Positions 19,600-27,375 of a DNA stretch of 64,000 bases are shown one piece after another. The notes below the pieces were generated by a model. The model ran no database searches, was not told the DNA's origin, and was given only the letters and a program-made list of their open reading frames with translations. The translations under genes and the position numbers were made by a program. Source of the DNA: Clostridium frigidicarnis (GTDB taxonomy: Bacteria; Bacillota; Clostridia; Clostridiales; Clostridiaceae); contig NZ_FOKI01000017.1 of NCBI RefSeq assembly GCF_900111985.1, positions 1-64,000 of the forward strand. Direction: 5' to 3'. The first letter of the stretch is position 1, and every line of letters begins with the position of its first letter.

Positions 19600-20334
19600 A
19601 TGAAAAATATAAAACTTATAATAGAATATGATGGAACAAATTATTCAGGTTGGCAAAAACAAAAAAATGCCAATACAGTTCAAGCTGAAATAGAAAAAGC
19701 TATAAAAAAAACAACAGGTGAAGAGGTAGATCTTATAGGGTGTAGTAGAACAGATAAGGGTGTTCATGCAACTAATTATGTTGCTAGTTTTAACATTGAA
19801 TCAACTATACCTGGAGATAGATTTACTTATATAATAAATAATAAATTGCCTAAGGATATAGTTATTATATCATCTCAGGAAGCAGAGAGTGATTTTCATG
19901 CAAGGTATAGTTGTACAGGTAAAACATATTGCTATACTATTTTAAATAGACGGGTACCGTCAGCTATATATAGAAATTGTAGTTACCTTGTTAAAGAGAA
20001 ATTGGATGTGGATAGAATGGCTGAAGCGTGCAATTACTTTAAAGGTACTCATGATTTTGAGGCATTTAGAACATTGGGAAGCTCTGTTAAAACTACAGTA
20101 AGAACAATATATGAAGTGAAAATTGAAAAACAAGACGAGTTTATAAAGATATATGTATCTGGTGATGGATTTCTATACAATATGGTTAGAATAATGGTTG
20201 GAGTTTTAATAAGAGTAGGAAGAGGAAAATTAGAGCCAGAAGATGTTAAAAAAATTATTGATAGTAAGGATAGAAACAAAGCAGGGAAGGTAATGCCCCC
20301 AATGGGATTGAAACTTGAAAATGTATTTTATTAA
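19600..20334 (+). CDS. truA: tRNA pseudouridine(38-40) synthase TruA
   Basis: Converts uridines 38-40 of tRNA anticodon stems to pseudouridine. The 244 residues begin IKLIIEYDGTNYSGWQKQ, contain the catalytic aspartate in SRTDKGVHA (near 54), RYSCTGKTYCYTI, and the GDGFLYNMVRIMVGVLIRVGRG motif. It lies behind ecfT, the usual Firmicute order before rplM. The ribosome binding site GGGTGG is weaker than that of its neighbours. Confidence 0.96.
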   Translation: MKNIKLIIEYDGTNYSGWQKQKNANTVQAEIEKAIKKTTGEEVDLIGCSRTDKGVHATNYVASFNIESTIPGDRFTYIINNKLPKDIVIISSQEAESDFHARYSCTGKTYCYTILNRRVPSAIYRNCSYLVKEKLDVDRMAEACNYFKGTHDFEAFRTLGSSVKTTVRTIYEVKIEKQDEFIKIYVSGDGFLYNMVRIMVGVLIRVGRGKLEPEDVKKIIDSKDRNKAGKVMPPMGLKLENVFY

Positions 20335-20349
20335 ATTTAAAGAAATACA

Positions 20350-20378
20350 TTGACACACCCGGCTAAATGTAATATAAT
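20350..20378 (+). promoter_or_regulatory. Consensus promoter of rplM-rpsI
   Basis: A perfect TTGACA (20350-20355) and a perfect TATAAT (20373-20378) are 17 bases apart. This is the best vegetative promoter in the window, in keeping with strong growth-rate-linked expression. It begins just after the truA stop. Confidence 0.92.
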
Positions 20379-20384
20379 AAGTTT

Positions 20385-20487
20385 GTTTTTAAAGTGTATC
20401 ATAGTGTAAAAGATCCAGTGCCCCGGATCTTGACATATATGGAAAACTGGGTTAAAACCTAATGATCAGTTCAGGGAGGTAAATAGG
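20385..20487 (+). ncRNA. Leader of rplM, L13-leader type
   Basis: An approximately 100-base untranslated leader precedes rplM. It holds a hairpin with AAGATCC (20410-20416) pairing perfectly with GGATCTT (20425-20431), followed by ACTGGG...CCTAATGATCAGTTC up to the ribosome binding site. Low-GC Gram-positive bacteria have a described L13 leader at this position. I assign it by position and structure, without a covariance-model check. Confidence 0.6.
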
Positions 20488-20922
20488 ATGAAATCATACA
20501 TCGCAAAGCAACAAGAAGTTGAAAGAAAATGGTATGTAGTTGATGCTGCTGGTAAGCCACTAGGAAGAGTAGCTAGCCAGGTTGCTTCAATATTAAGAGG
20601 AAAAAATAAACCAACATTTACACCAAATGTTGATACGGGAGATTTCGTTATAGTTATAAACGCTGAGCAAGTTGTTTTAACTGGTAAGAAATTAGACCAA
20701 AAATTCATGAGAAAACATTCATTTTATCCAGGTGGATTAAAAGAGACTCCATATAGAGAAGTTCTTGAAAAGAAACCTGAATTCGCATTTGAAGAAGCAG
20801 TAAGAAGAATGCTTCCAACAGGTGTTTTAGGAAGAAAAATGTTAAAGAAATTAAAAGTTTATAGAGGCGCTAACCACGAGCACGCAGCTCAAAATCCAGA
20901 AGTACTTGAGTTAAAGTACTAA
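20488..20922 (+). CDS. rplM: 50S ribosomal protein L13
   Basis: Early-assembly large-subunit protein. The 144 residues include [41 protein letters not shown] near the start and the [31 protein letters not shown] end, both diagnostic (key GRVAS and YRG...HPH-like regions). GGGAGGTA precedes the ATG. It has its own consensus promoter and a structured leader. Confidence 0.97.
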   Translation: MKSYIAKQQEVERKWYVVDAAGKPLGRVASQVASILRGKNKPTFTPNVDTGDFVIVINAEQVVLTGKKLDQKFMRKHSFYPGGLKETPYREVLEKKPEFAFEEAVRRMLPTGVLGRKMLKKLKVYRGANHEHAAQNPEVLELKY

Positions 20923-20946
20923 GAGTAACTGGGAGGAGGAATATAA

Positions 20947-21339
20947 ATGGCTAAGGTTCAGTATATGGCAACAGGTAGAAGAAAAAAATCTGTAGCTAGA
21001 GTAAGATTAGTACCAGGACAAGGAAATGTAAAAATAAATAACAGAGATATTGAAAACTATTTTGGATTAGAAACTCTAAGACTAATAGTTAACCAACCAT
21101 TAAACTTAACAGGAACTAAAGAAAAGTTTGACGTTTTAGTTAACGTAAATGGTGGTGGATTCACAGGTCAAGCTGGAGCTATAAGACACGGAATAACAAG
21201 AGCTTTAGTAATGGCTGATGAGAGCTTAAAGGCAGAATTAAAGAAAGCCGGATTCTTAACAAGAGACCCAAGAATGACAGAAAGAAAGAAATACGGTCTT
21301 AAGAAAGCAAGAAGAGCTCCTCAATTCTCAAAGAGATAA
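20947..21339 (+). CDS. rpsI: 30S ribosomal protein S9
   Basis: Head protein whose C-terminal tail contacts P-site tRNA. The 130 residues show [17 protein letters not shown] at the start, [20 protein letters not shown] in the middle, and the tail [27 protein letters not shown], ending in the invariant KR. It follows rplM by 24 bases with a GGGAGGAGG site and ends at a terminator. Confidence 0.98.
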   Translation: MAKVQYMATGRRKKSVARVRLVPGQGNVKINNRDIENYFGLETLRLIVNQPLNLTGTKEKFDVLVNVNGGGFTGQAGAIRHGITRALVMADESLKAELKKAGFLTRDPRMTERKKYGLKKARRAPQFSKR

Positions 21340-21345
21340 TATTTC

Positions 21346-21377
21346 AAGAGAGGCATTGCCTCTCTTTTATTTTTATA
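21346..21377 (+). terminator. Rho-independent terminator after rpsI
   Basis: AAGAGAGGC and GCCTCTCTT form a perfect stem around ATT, followed by TTATTTTTAT. Classic terminator ending the L13-S9 operon. Confidence 0.9.
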
Positions 21378-22165
21378 AAAAATTTGAAAGATTATATTAT
21401 TGTTACACAATGTATCAATCTAAAAGTAGTTTAAATATTAATACTATTGTTCTAAATTATAAGTTTATAGGGCATTAATTTTAGAAAATAAACATTAGGC
21501 TATATAATAAAAATATTTAATTATAATATAATTTAAATTATATTTCTGAAATTGTGGCGATAGCCATTTTTTTATGTTTTAAACTAAGGAAAATGTATCA
21601 TTAAAAATCATATAGATTATATTAAATAATTCTTAGTTTATCAAAAACTATATTAATATAGAATTTTACTAAATAAAGAAATTAATAAATAGAATTATAA
21701 AACATTTACTATGTGGGATTTAATTAGGTTTCAAAGGATAAAATACAAAGGGTAAAAGAAACTCTTTAATTCCATTTAATAGAAAATAAGACAAAAGAAA
21801 ACTTTATTTTGCATTTTGTAATCTTAACTTGTTAGTTAGGAGACCACAAAAATATTAATTAGTTATAGTTAAAATTTATAGTTTGAAATAATATATATTT
21901 TTCATCAATTAAGCTTATTTTTATAATAAACAATACTTTAAGGAGTAAATATCGTTTATTAAACCAAAAATATTCTATAGAGAATAATATATTGTATATA
22001 GTTAAAAAATACATAATATCATTAAATTAACAAATATATAATAGCTTTATACGTTCTATATTAAGATTAGGTTAAAAATATATTTAATAACTTAACATTT
22101 ATAAAATAATTAGGTAATATAGATAGTGGTCAAATTGAATTTTTCTTAAGATGGAGGAGTATAGT
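21378..22165. other. Gene-free AT-rich stretch of about 0.8 kb
   Basis: No frame longer than a few dozen codons looks like a protein, and no known RNA was recognised. It contains a perfect 20-bp palindrome at 21525-21544 (all A/T), a short TGGC-GATA-GCCA stem with a T-run at 21555-21573, and an inverted repeat TATTCT-ATAG-AGAATA at 21971-21986. It may be an unusually long upstream region for the Na/Pi cotransporter gene or the remnant of a lost gene. Confidence 0.5.
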
Positions 22166-23779
22166 TTGGATACTTTTAATATGATTATTGGGTTAGTTGG
22201 AGGATTAGGTTTATTCTTATATGGAATGAAGCTAATGGGCGATGGACTTGAAAATGTTGCTGGTGAAAAATTAAAAATTATATTAGAAAAAGTAACATCT
22301 AATAGAATAATGGCTGTTTTAGTTGGAGCGGCTGTTACAGCAATTATTCAAAGTAGTAGTGCAACCACTGTTATGGTTGTTGGTTTTGTTAATGCAGGAC
22401 TAATGAATTTAGCTCAAGCAGCTGGTGTTATAATAGGTGCTAATATAGGTACTACAGTAACGGCACAATTAGTTGCATTTAATTTAGAAGATATAGCACC
22501 AATTTTTATAGCAGTAGGTGCTGCAGTAATAATGTTTTCTAAAAACAAGAAGAAAAGAGATTTTGGAAATATAGTATTAGGATTCGGTATATTATTTTTA
22601 GGACTTGGAAACATGTCTCATGCAATGGAGCCTATGCAAAATTCTCCTATGTTTAGAGAGTTTGTTTTAATGATAGGTGACAATTGGGTTCTTGGAATTA
22701 TAACAGGTTTAGCAATGACAGCAGTACTTCAGAGTTCATCTGCAACTACTGGAATACTAATAGCGTTGGCATCCACTGGAGCAATAAACATGACAGTAGC
22801 ACTTCCTGTTATTTTTGGATGTAACATAGGAACTTGTGTAACTGCACTTATATCAAGTATAGGTACAAATAAGACCGCTAGAAAAGCAGCACTTATACAT
22901 TTAATATTTAATATTAGTGGAACAATTATTTTCTTACCACTTATGAGACCGTTAATTCATTTAGTTGAAAGCGTAAGCCCAGGAGATATAACTAGACAAG
23001 TAGCTAATGCTCATACAGTATTTAATATAACTAACACAATAGTTATGGTACCACTTATAAATTATTTGATTATAATAGTTAATAAGTTAATACCTGGAGA
23101 TAGTGAAGTTGAAAAGATTGGAGCTACTTACTTAGATGATAGATTATTAGAAACTCCAGTTATAGCAAGTGGTCAGGTTATAAAAGAAACTATAAGAATG
23201 GCAAATAAGTCAAAAGAAAATTTAGAAATAGCAATGAGAGCATTTACAGATAATAATGAAGATCTTATAAAAAAGGTTTATGAAAATGAAAAAATAATAA
23301 ATGCTTTGGAATATGATATAACAAATTATCTTGTAAAACTTTCTAAGAGTGAGTTATCAGATAAAGAAAGAGGAATAGTAGCTTCTACATTCCATATAGT
23401 TAACGATATAGAAAGAATTGGAGATCATGCTAAAAATATTGCAGAGCTTAGTTTAGAGAAGATATCTAAAAATGTAAAGTATACTAAAGATGCAGATGGT
23501 GAAACTAAGCATATATTTGATTACACGTTAAATTCTTTAACATTAGCTATAGAAAGCTATGAGACAGGTGATAAAATTAAGGCAGAATCATTAATAGCTG
23601 TAGAGGCTAGAATTGATGTTCTTGAAAAGGAATTAAGAGAGAATCACATAAAGAGATTAAATGATGGTATGTGTAATGCAGTAGCAGGAGCTATATATTT
23701 AGATTTAATAAGTAACTTTGAAAGAATAGGCGACCATGCAATGAATATAGGTGAGGTTGTATTAAATAAATATAAATAA
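22166..23779 (+). CDS. Na+/phosphate cotransporter family protein with PhoU domain
   Basis: A polytopic membrane protein of 537 residues. Two inverted NptA/Na-Pi cotransporter repeats each carry the hallmark QSSSATT (AIIQSSSATTVMVVG and AVLQSSSATTGILIA). They are followed by a cytoplasmic C-terminal PhoU-like helical domain (about residue 340 onward) with the RIGDHAKNIAEL and RIGDHAMNIGEV repeats. Bacterial homologues are linked to phosphate transport or cyclic-dinucleotide signalling. GGAGGAG (22153-22159) lies six bases before TTG at 22166, so I chose TTG. ATG at 22151 precedes the ribosome binding site. A terminator follows. Confidence 0.88.
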   Translation: MDTFNMIIGLVGGLGLFLYGMKLMGDGLENVAGEKLKIILEKVTSNRIMAVLVGAAVTAIIQSSSATTVMVVGFVNAGLMNLAQAAGVIIGANIGTTVTAQLVAFNLEDIAPIFIAVGAAVIMFSKNKKKRDFGNIVLGFGILFLGLGNMSHAMEPMQNSPMFREFVLMIGDNWVLGIITGLAMTAVLQSSSATTGILIALASTGAINMTVALPVIFGCNIGTCVTALISSIGTNKTARKAALIHLIFNISGTIIFLPLMRPLIHLVESVSPGDITRQVANAHTVFNITNTIVMVPLINYLIIIVNKLIPGDSEVEKIGATYLDDRLLETPVIASGQVIKETIRMANKSKENLEIAMRAFTDNNEDLIKKVYENEKIINALEYDITNYLVKLSKSELSDKERGIVASTFHIVNDIERIGDHAKNIAELSLEKISKNVKYTKDADGETKHIFDYTLNSLTLAIESYETGDKIKAESLIAVEARIDVLEKELRENHIKRLNDGMCNAVAGAIYLDLISNFERIGDHAMNIGEVVLNKYK

Positions 23780-23783
23780 CATA

Positions 23784-23815
23784 AAAGTCTTGAGATATTT
23801 CTCAGGGCTTTTTTC
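23784..23815 (+). terminator. Rho-independent terminator after the Na/Pi cotransporter gene
   Basis: AAAGTCTTGAGA pairs with TCTCAGGGCTTT (with wobbles), and a six-T run follows. Confidence 0.8.
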
Positions 23816-23910
23816 TGTTTGAACTTATATTTTATAAGAAAATGAGCAAAATAGAAATATGTGCAGTTAAATTACAGCTACTAAAATTTAATTGTTAGGA
23901 GGAAATAGAT

Positions 23911-24630
23911 GTGAAAATATATAGACTAAAATTTGAAGTTATATTTATATTTATTATATATTTAGTAACTACACTATTATTTTTTGAAAATACAAACGCA
24001 ATAGCAACAGAGGAAAAGGCATTAGAATCTAAAAATAAAGTTATACTAATTGATCCTGGACATGGAGGATTTGATGGTGGTGCTGTATCTAAAAGTGGAA
24101 CCGTTGAAAAAGGAATAAATCTTGATATTGCTAGTAAGTTAAAAACACAATTAGAGAATGAAGGTTATACTGTACATATGACTAGAGAGGAAGATATAAG
24201 TCTAGATAAAGGAAGTGGAGCTGTAAAAAATCGAAAAGTTCAGGATTTAAATAAAAGATGTGAGTTAAAAAAAGAAACACAATGTGATATGTTTCTAAGT
24301 ATTCATTTAAATATGTTTACAAAACCAAATTCTAGAGGTGCACAGGTTTGGTATTCTGGTTTTCCTGAAAGTAAGAAATTGGCAGAAGAAATTCAGTTAA
24401 GTTTTAAACAAAATCTTGCTGAAGATAATAATCGACAACCTAAACCAGCTTTGAGTCAGTATAAAATATTAAGAGACAAATATGAAGCACCATGTCTTAT
24501 AATAGAATGTGGATTTTTATCAAATCCACAAGAAGAAAAGTTACTTAAGTCGGATGAATATCAAGATAAAATAGCAGAAGCTATAACAAAAGGTGTAAAA
24601 AGCTACTATAATACATCAAATAAAGAATAA
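23911..24630 (+). CDS. cwlD: N-acetylmuramoyl-L-alanine amidase CwlD
   Basis: Amidase_3 enzyme that, in spore formers, helps make muramic-delta-lactam in spore cortex. The 239 residues start with a hydrophobic signal anchor (about 8-30). The catalytic domain carries zinc ligands: histidine in DPGHGGFDGGA, glutamate in KGINLDIA context, histidine in SIHLNMF, and the catalytic glutamate in IIECGFLSNPQEE. It starts at GTG behind AGGAGG. The domain layout and length match CwlD rather than larger autolysins, which carry extra binding repeats. Confidence 0.85.
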   Translation: MKIYRLKFEVIFIFIIYLVTTLLFFENTNAIATEEKALESKNKVILIDPGHGGFDGGAVSKSGTVEKGINLDIASKLKTQLENEGYTVHMTREEDISLDKGSGAVKNRKVQDLNKRCELKKETQCDMFLSIHLNMFTKPNSRGAQVWYSGFPESKKLAEEIQLSFKQNLAEDNNRQPKPALSQYKILRDKYEAPCLIIECGFLSNPQEEKLLKSDEYQDKIAEAITKGVKSYYNTSNKE

Positions 24631-24634
24631 TTCC

Positions 24635-24698
24635 TGGGAAATAACAATAAATAGGAAGTAATATCTTACTTATTGTTATTTTAAGTGATAATTTCCCA
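24635..24698 (+). other. Nested inverted repeat downstream of cwlD
   Basis: TGGGAAAT (24635-24642) pairs with ATTTCCCA (24691-24698), and inside it AATAACAATAA (24640-24650) pairs with TTATTGTTATT (24670-24680), with AGTAA/TTACT near the tip. The long palindromic form with no T-run resembles a small intergenic repeat more than a simple terminator. Confidence 0.4.
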
Positions 24699-24747
24699 AA
24701 AATAATAGACCAGTATTATTCTCTATTTTGCATAAGACTTCATCGTC

Positions 24748-24792
24748 AAAAGTCATCCATAGTACTACTATGAATGACTTTTAACTTTTTTT
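24748..24792. terminator. Terminator between cwlD and the convergent gene
   Basis: AAAAGTCAT-C-CATAGTA pairs with TACTATG-A-ATGACTTTT, followed on the plus strand by AACTTTTTTT. The stem is symmetrical enough to serve the minus-strand gene as well. Confidence 0.7.
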
Positions 24793-24840
24793 ATTATATT
24801 GAATATACCTTAAATATATGACATATTACTTTTAGATGCC

Positions 24841-25608
24841 TTAGTTATATATTATAGAGGTGTTTTTGTTTGTTATTAACCACCAAGTCTTACCATTAAG
24901 GAGCGATATGTCATTTCCATTTTTATCATAAAATCTAATTGGGGGAATCTCATTATCCCATTTAATTTCAATAAATTTTCCACCTTGAAATAATAAAGCA
25001 TTTCCTTTTCCAACAGTATGATTATTTGGAAATTCTTCATCACACATTTGAATTAGTATGTTAGATACTTTTAAATAAGAGTTATTAGACAAATCAATAA
25101 ATGGTTCTTTGTTTTTATAGTAAAAATATTCACCATTTTTATATATAAAATTTGTTGAAATATTTCCATTAAATGAAACAAAGATAGAATTGGCTTTATT
25201 AGCTGAAGCCTTTTCTAGGTCATTTAAGTCTAAAATTTTAAATCTAGGTAAATCAAAAGTGTTGTTAAGTTTTATGCTTTTATTATAGCTAGACTCTTTG
25301 TCCATAGGTGTTTCAACAAGTGATTTGTATATATGATTAAAGTTATAATCCATGTATTCATAGATTAAAGTGGAATTATTTAGTCCACTTAGTGACTTAG
25401 GATCATAATCATCTACATAAGTATACTCTACTAAATTATGTGATGAAATGCTAGATTTATCATTATTTAATTCATTATTAGATTTATTGGTGTAATTTGA
25501 CAAAAATAGTCTAATTACAGTGAAACATAGGACTAACAACAATATACTAAGAGAATAATGAACTATAGATTTAGAAAAAAATGAATGATTTTTAATCACA
25601 ATATTCAC
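24841..25608 (-). CDS. Membrane-anchored protein with DUF3048-like C terminus
   Basis: A 255-residue protein of unknown role. One hydrophobic segment (about 15-36) follows a short basic N terminus, so it is probably a signal-anchored extracytoplasmic protein. The C-terminal third (about 150-250) resembles the C-terminal domain of YerB/DUF3048 proteins: VGKGNALLFQGGKFIEIKW, then IRFYDKNGNDISLLNGKTWWLI matches the family pattern of G-x-G, W, RFYD and GKTW. The N-terminal DUF3048 half found in YerB is not evident. It is convergent with cwlD and divergent from the GntR gene. An AGGTGA ribosome binding site precedes the ATG. Confidence 0.55.
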   Translation of the reverse strand: MNIVIKNHSFFSKSIVHYSLSILLLVLCFTVIRLFLSNYTNKSNNELNNDKSSISSHNLVEYTYVDDYDPKSLSGLNNSTLIYEYMDYNFNHIYKSLVETPMDKESSYNKSIKLNNTFDLPRFKILDLNDLEKASANKANSIFVSFNGNISTNFIYKNGEYFYYKNKEPFIDLSNNSYLKVSNILIQMCDEEFPNNHTVGKGNALLFQGGKFIEIKWDNEIPPIRFYDKNGNDISLLNGKTWWLITNKNTSIIYN

Positions 25609-25819
25609 CTCGCTATTAAATATAAATTGGACTTTTTAAGTGATCCAATATAAATTGACACAATTAAAAAATAGGCCTTATATAATTATATAAATTAGGA
25701 ATGAAAAATATGAATTATTAAAAAAATTAGCTAAAAAATCGTCTTAGAATGAGGATTTACAAAAAAATAAATGAAATTTTGTGTAAATTTATATAAATCT
25801 ATAAATTCTGTATCTTACA

Positions 25820-25848
25820 TTGATAATGTTTTCATCCTATGCTATCAT
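25820..25848 (+). promoter_or_regulatory. Promoter of the GntR regulator gene
   Basis: TTGATA (25820-25825) and TATCAT (25843-25848) have a 17-base spacer. The predicted start, about 25855, coincides with the operator-like repeats that follow. Confidence 0.6.
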
Positions 25849-25854
25849 AAAGTC

Positions 25855-25879
25855 AATGGATCAATCCATTAATCCATTA
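25855..25879 (+). promoter_or_regulatory. Probable GntR operator overlapping its own start site
   Basis: AATGGAT (25855-25861) and ATCCATT (25864-25870) form a perfect 7-2-7 inverted repeat. A second ATCCATTA follows in tandem at 25872-25879. The position at +1 to +25 relative to the predicted start is ideal for autorepression. Binding by the adjacent GntR protein is inferred. Confidence 0.5.
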
Positions 25880-25898
25880 ATCTTTGGGAGGCATGTTT

Positions 25899-26861
25899 AT
25901 GGAAATAATAGTTACTAAAAATAACGGTATTCCATTATATTTGCAGGTTAAAAAACAAATAATGCATCAAATAAGAAGTGGCTCTCTCAAAGTTGGAGAT
26001 AAAATGCCTACTGAAAGGGAGTTAGCTGAAAAGCTAAGTGTAAGTAGAAATACAGTTAGCACAGCTTATAAAGAACTTGAAAAAGAAGGCGTTCTTAAAT
26101 CTTATCAAGGAAAAGGAACTTTTATAGCAGAAGAGGGCAAAACTTGGCAAAATCATAATATAAAAGAAAAAATAATGAAGTTTGCTGATTTAGCTTTGGA
26201 AGAGGCTTTACAGACAGGAATGAGTATAGATGAGTTTATATATATAGTTGAAAGTAGAGTAAGAGAAAAAGTAGAACAAATGAATAAAATGGTAGCTATA
26301 TATGTCGAATGTAATATAGAACAAGCAAAAATGTTTGCAAATGAACTTCATAATGATACACATATGAATGTAAAACCATTAACCCTAACTGATATAAGAA
26401 ACATGAGTTATGAAACTAGAGTTGCATTGGATGAATGTCAATTAATAATATCAACATTCAATCATGTAAACGAAGTTATAAGGTTGACAAGTGAATTTAA
26501 TAAGGACGTGCTAGGAGTAGCAATTAATGCTGATTTAGGCACCATAGTTAAGGTAGCAAGGTATCCTAATGATACAAAGTTTGGATTCTTTTGTATATCA
26601 GAGGAGTTTATGTTTAAAATACAAGGTGCATTAGAAAGTGCAGGACTTGATGGAATAAATATAACTTATTCTAATACAAGGGATGTAAGTGAAATACAAA
26701 AAATAATAGATAATTCTGATGTGATAATAGTATCTCCAGGAAGATATAAAAACATAATGGAATTAAACAGAGATAATAAAGAGATTATTAAATTTATATA
26801 TTCGTTAGATGATGGGTCTGTTAAGGCTTTAAAATCTAAATTAATAGAATTTCAAATGTAG
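25899..26861 (+). CDS. GntR-family transcriptional regulator of the glutamate fermentation island
   Basis: A 320-residue regulator. Residues 1-75 form a GntR winged helix: GIPLYLQVKKQIMHQIRSG, then MPTERELAEKLSVSRNTVSTAYKELEKEGVL and GKGTFIA (conserved blocks). The C-terminal 240 residues match neither the small helical YtrA domain nor an aminotransferase domain, and instead look like an alpha/beta ligand-binding fold with repeated II(I)S/VSP strands. ATG at 25899 is chosen because GGGAGG lies seven bases upstream; ATG at 25893 and TTG at 25884 are too close to it. It precedes the glutamate mutase genes, so they are the likely targets. Confidence 0.8.
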   Translation: MEIIVTKNNGIPLYLQVKKQIMHQIRSGSLKVGDKMPTERELAEKLSVSRNTVSTAYKELEKEGVLKSYQGKGTFIAEEGKTWQNHNIKEKIMKFADLALEEALQTGMSIDEFIYIVESRVREKVEQMNKMVAIYVECNIEQAKMFANELHNDTHMNVKPLTLTDIRNMSYETRVALDECQLIISTFNHVNEVIRLTSEFNKDVLGVAINADLGTIVKVARYPNDTKFGFFCISEEFMFKIQGALESAGLDGINITYSNTRDVSEIQKIIDNSDVIIVSPGRYKNIMELNRDNKEIIKFIYSLDDGSVKALKSKLIEFQM

Positions 26862-26928
26862 TTTAACTTAGCTAGTATGCTATTAAAGATAAAATTATAC
26901 TTAAATTTTTTTAAGGAGGCAATTAAAG

Positions 26929-27342
26929 ATGGAAAAGAAAAAATTAGTCCTAGGAGTTATAGGCTCAGATTGTCATGCAGTTGGTAATAAAATATTAGAT
27001 TATGCATTAAGTGAAGCTGGATTCGATGTTGTAAACATAGGTGTGTTATCACCTCAAGAAGACTTTATAAATGCAGCAAAAGAAACAAGTGCTGATGTTA
27101 TAATAGTGTCTTCTTTATATGGACATGGTGAGTTAGATTGCCAAGGTATGAGAGAAAAATGTGATGAAGCAGGACTAGAAGGAATACTTTTATATGTTGG
27201 AGGAAACATTGTTGTTGGAAAGCAAAACTGGGAAAATGTACATGCTAGATTCACATCAATGGGATTTGATAGAATTTATCCACCTGGAACATCAGTTGAT
27301 ACTACAATAGCTGATTTGAAAAAAGACCTAAAATTAAAATAA
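26929..27342 (+). CDS. glmS: Glutamate mutase (methylaspartate mutase) sigma subunit
   Basis: Small cobalamin-binding subunit of adenosylcobalamin-dependent glutamate mutase (EC 5.4.99.1), which rearranges L-glutamate to (2S,3S)-3-methylaspartate. The 137-residue length is that of the family. The B12 motif D14-x-H16-x-x-G19 (SDCHAVG) is intact, with His16 the lower cobalt ligand, and SSLYGHGE and GGNIVVG complete the Rossmann-like fold. AAGGAGG precedes the ATG. The older name is mutS; it is not the mismatch repair protein, and glmS here is not glucosamine synthase. Confidence 0.95.
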   Translation: MEKKKLVLGVIGSDCHAVGNKILDYALSEAGFDVVNIGVLSPQEDFINAAKETSADVIIVSSLYGHGELDCQGMREKCDEAGLEGILLYVGGNIVVGKQNWENVHARFTSMGFDRIYPPGTSVDTTIADLKKDLKLK

Positions 27343-27375
27343 TAAATTTTTATTCGAGTTTTGGTGGTGTTTAAA

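Noticed and set aside
20385-20487. A metabolite riboswitch before rplM
   Set aside because: The leader is short and has one simple hairpin. It fits an L13-type ribosomal leader and lacks the conserved cores of known riboswitches.
25655-25683. A second promoter TTGACA...TTATAT upstream of the GntR gene
   Set aside because: The -35 box is perfect but the best-spaced -10 box is poor, and the TATAAT nearby is 20 bases away. It is more than 200 bases from the gene, and a better-placed promoter exists at 25820.
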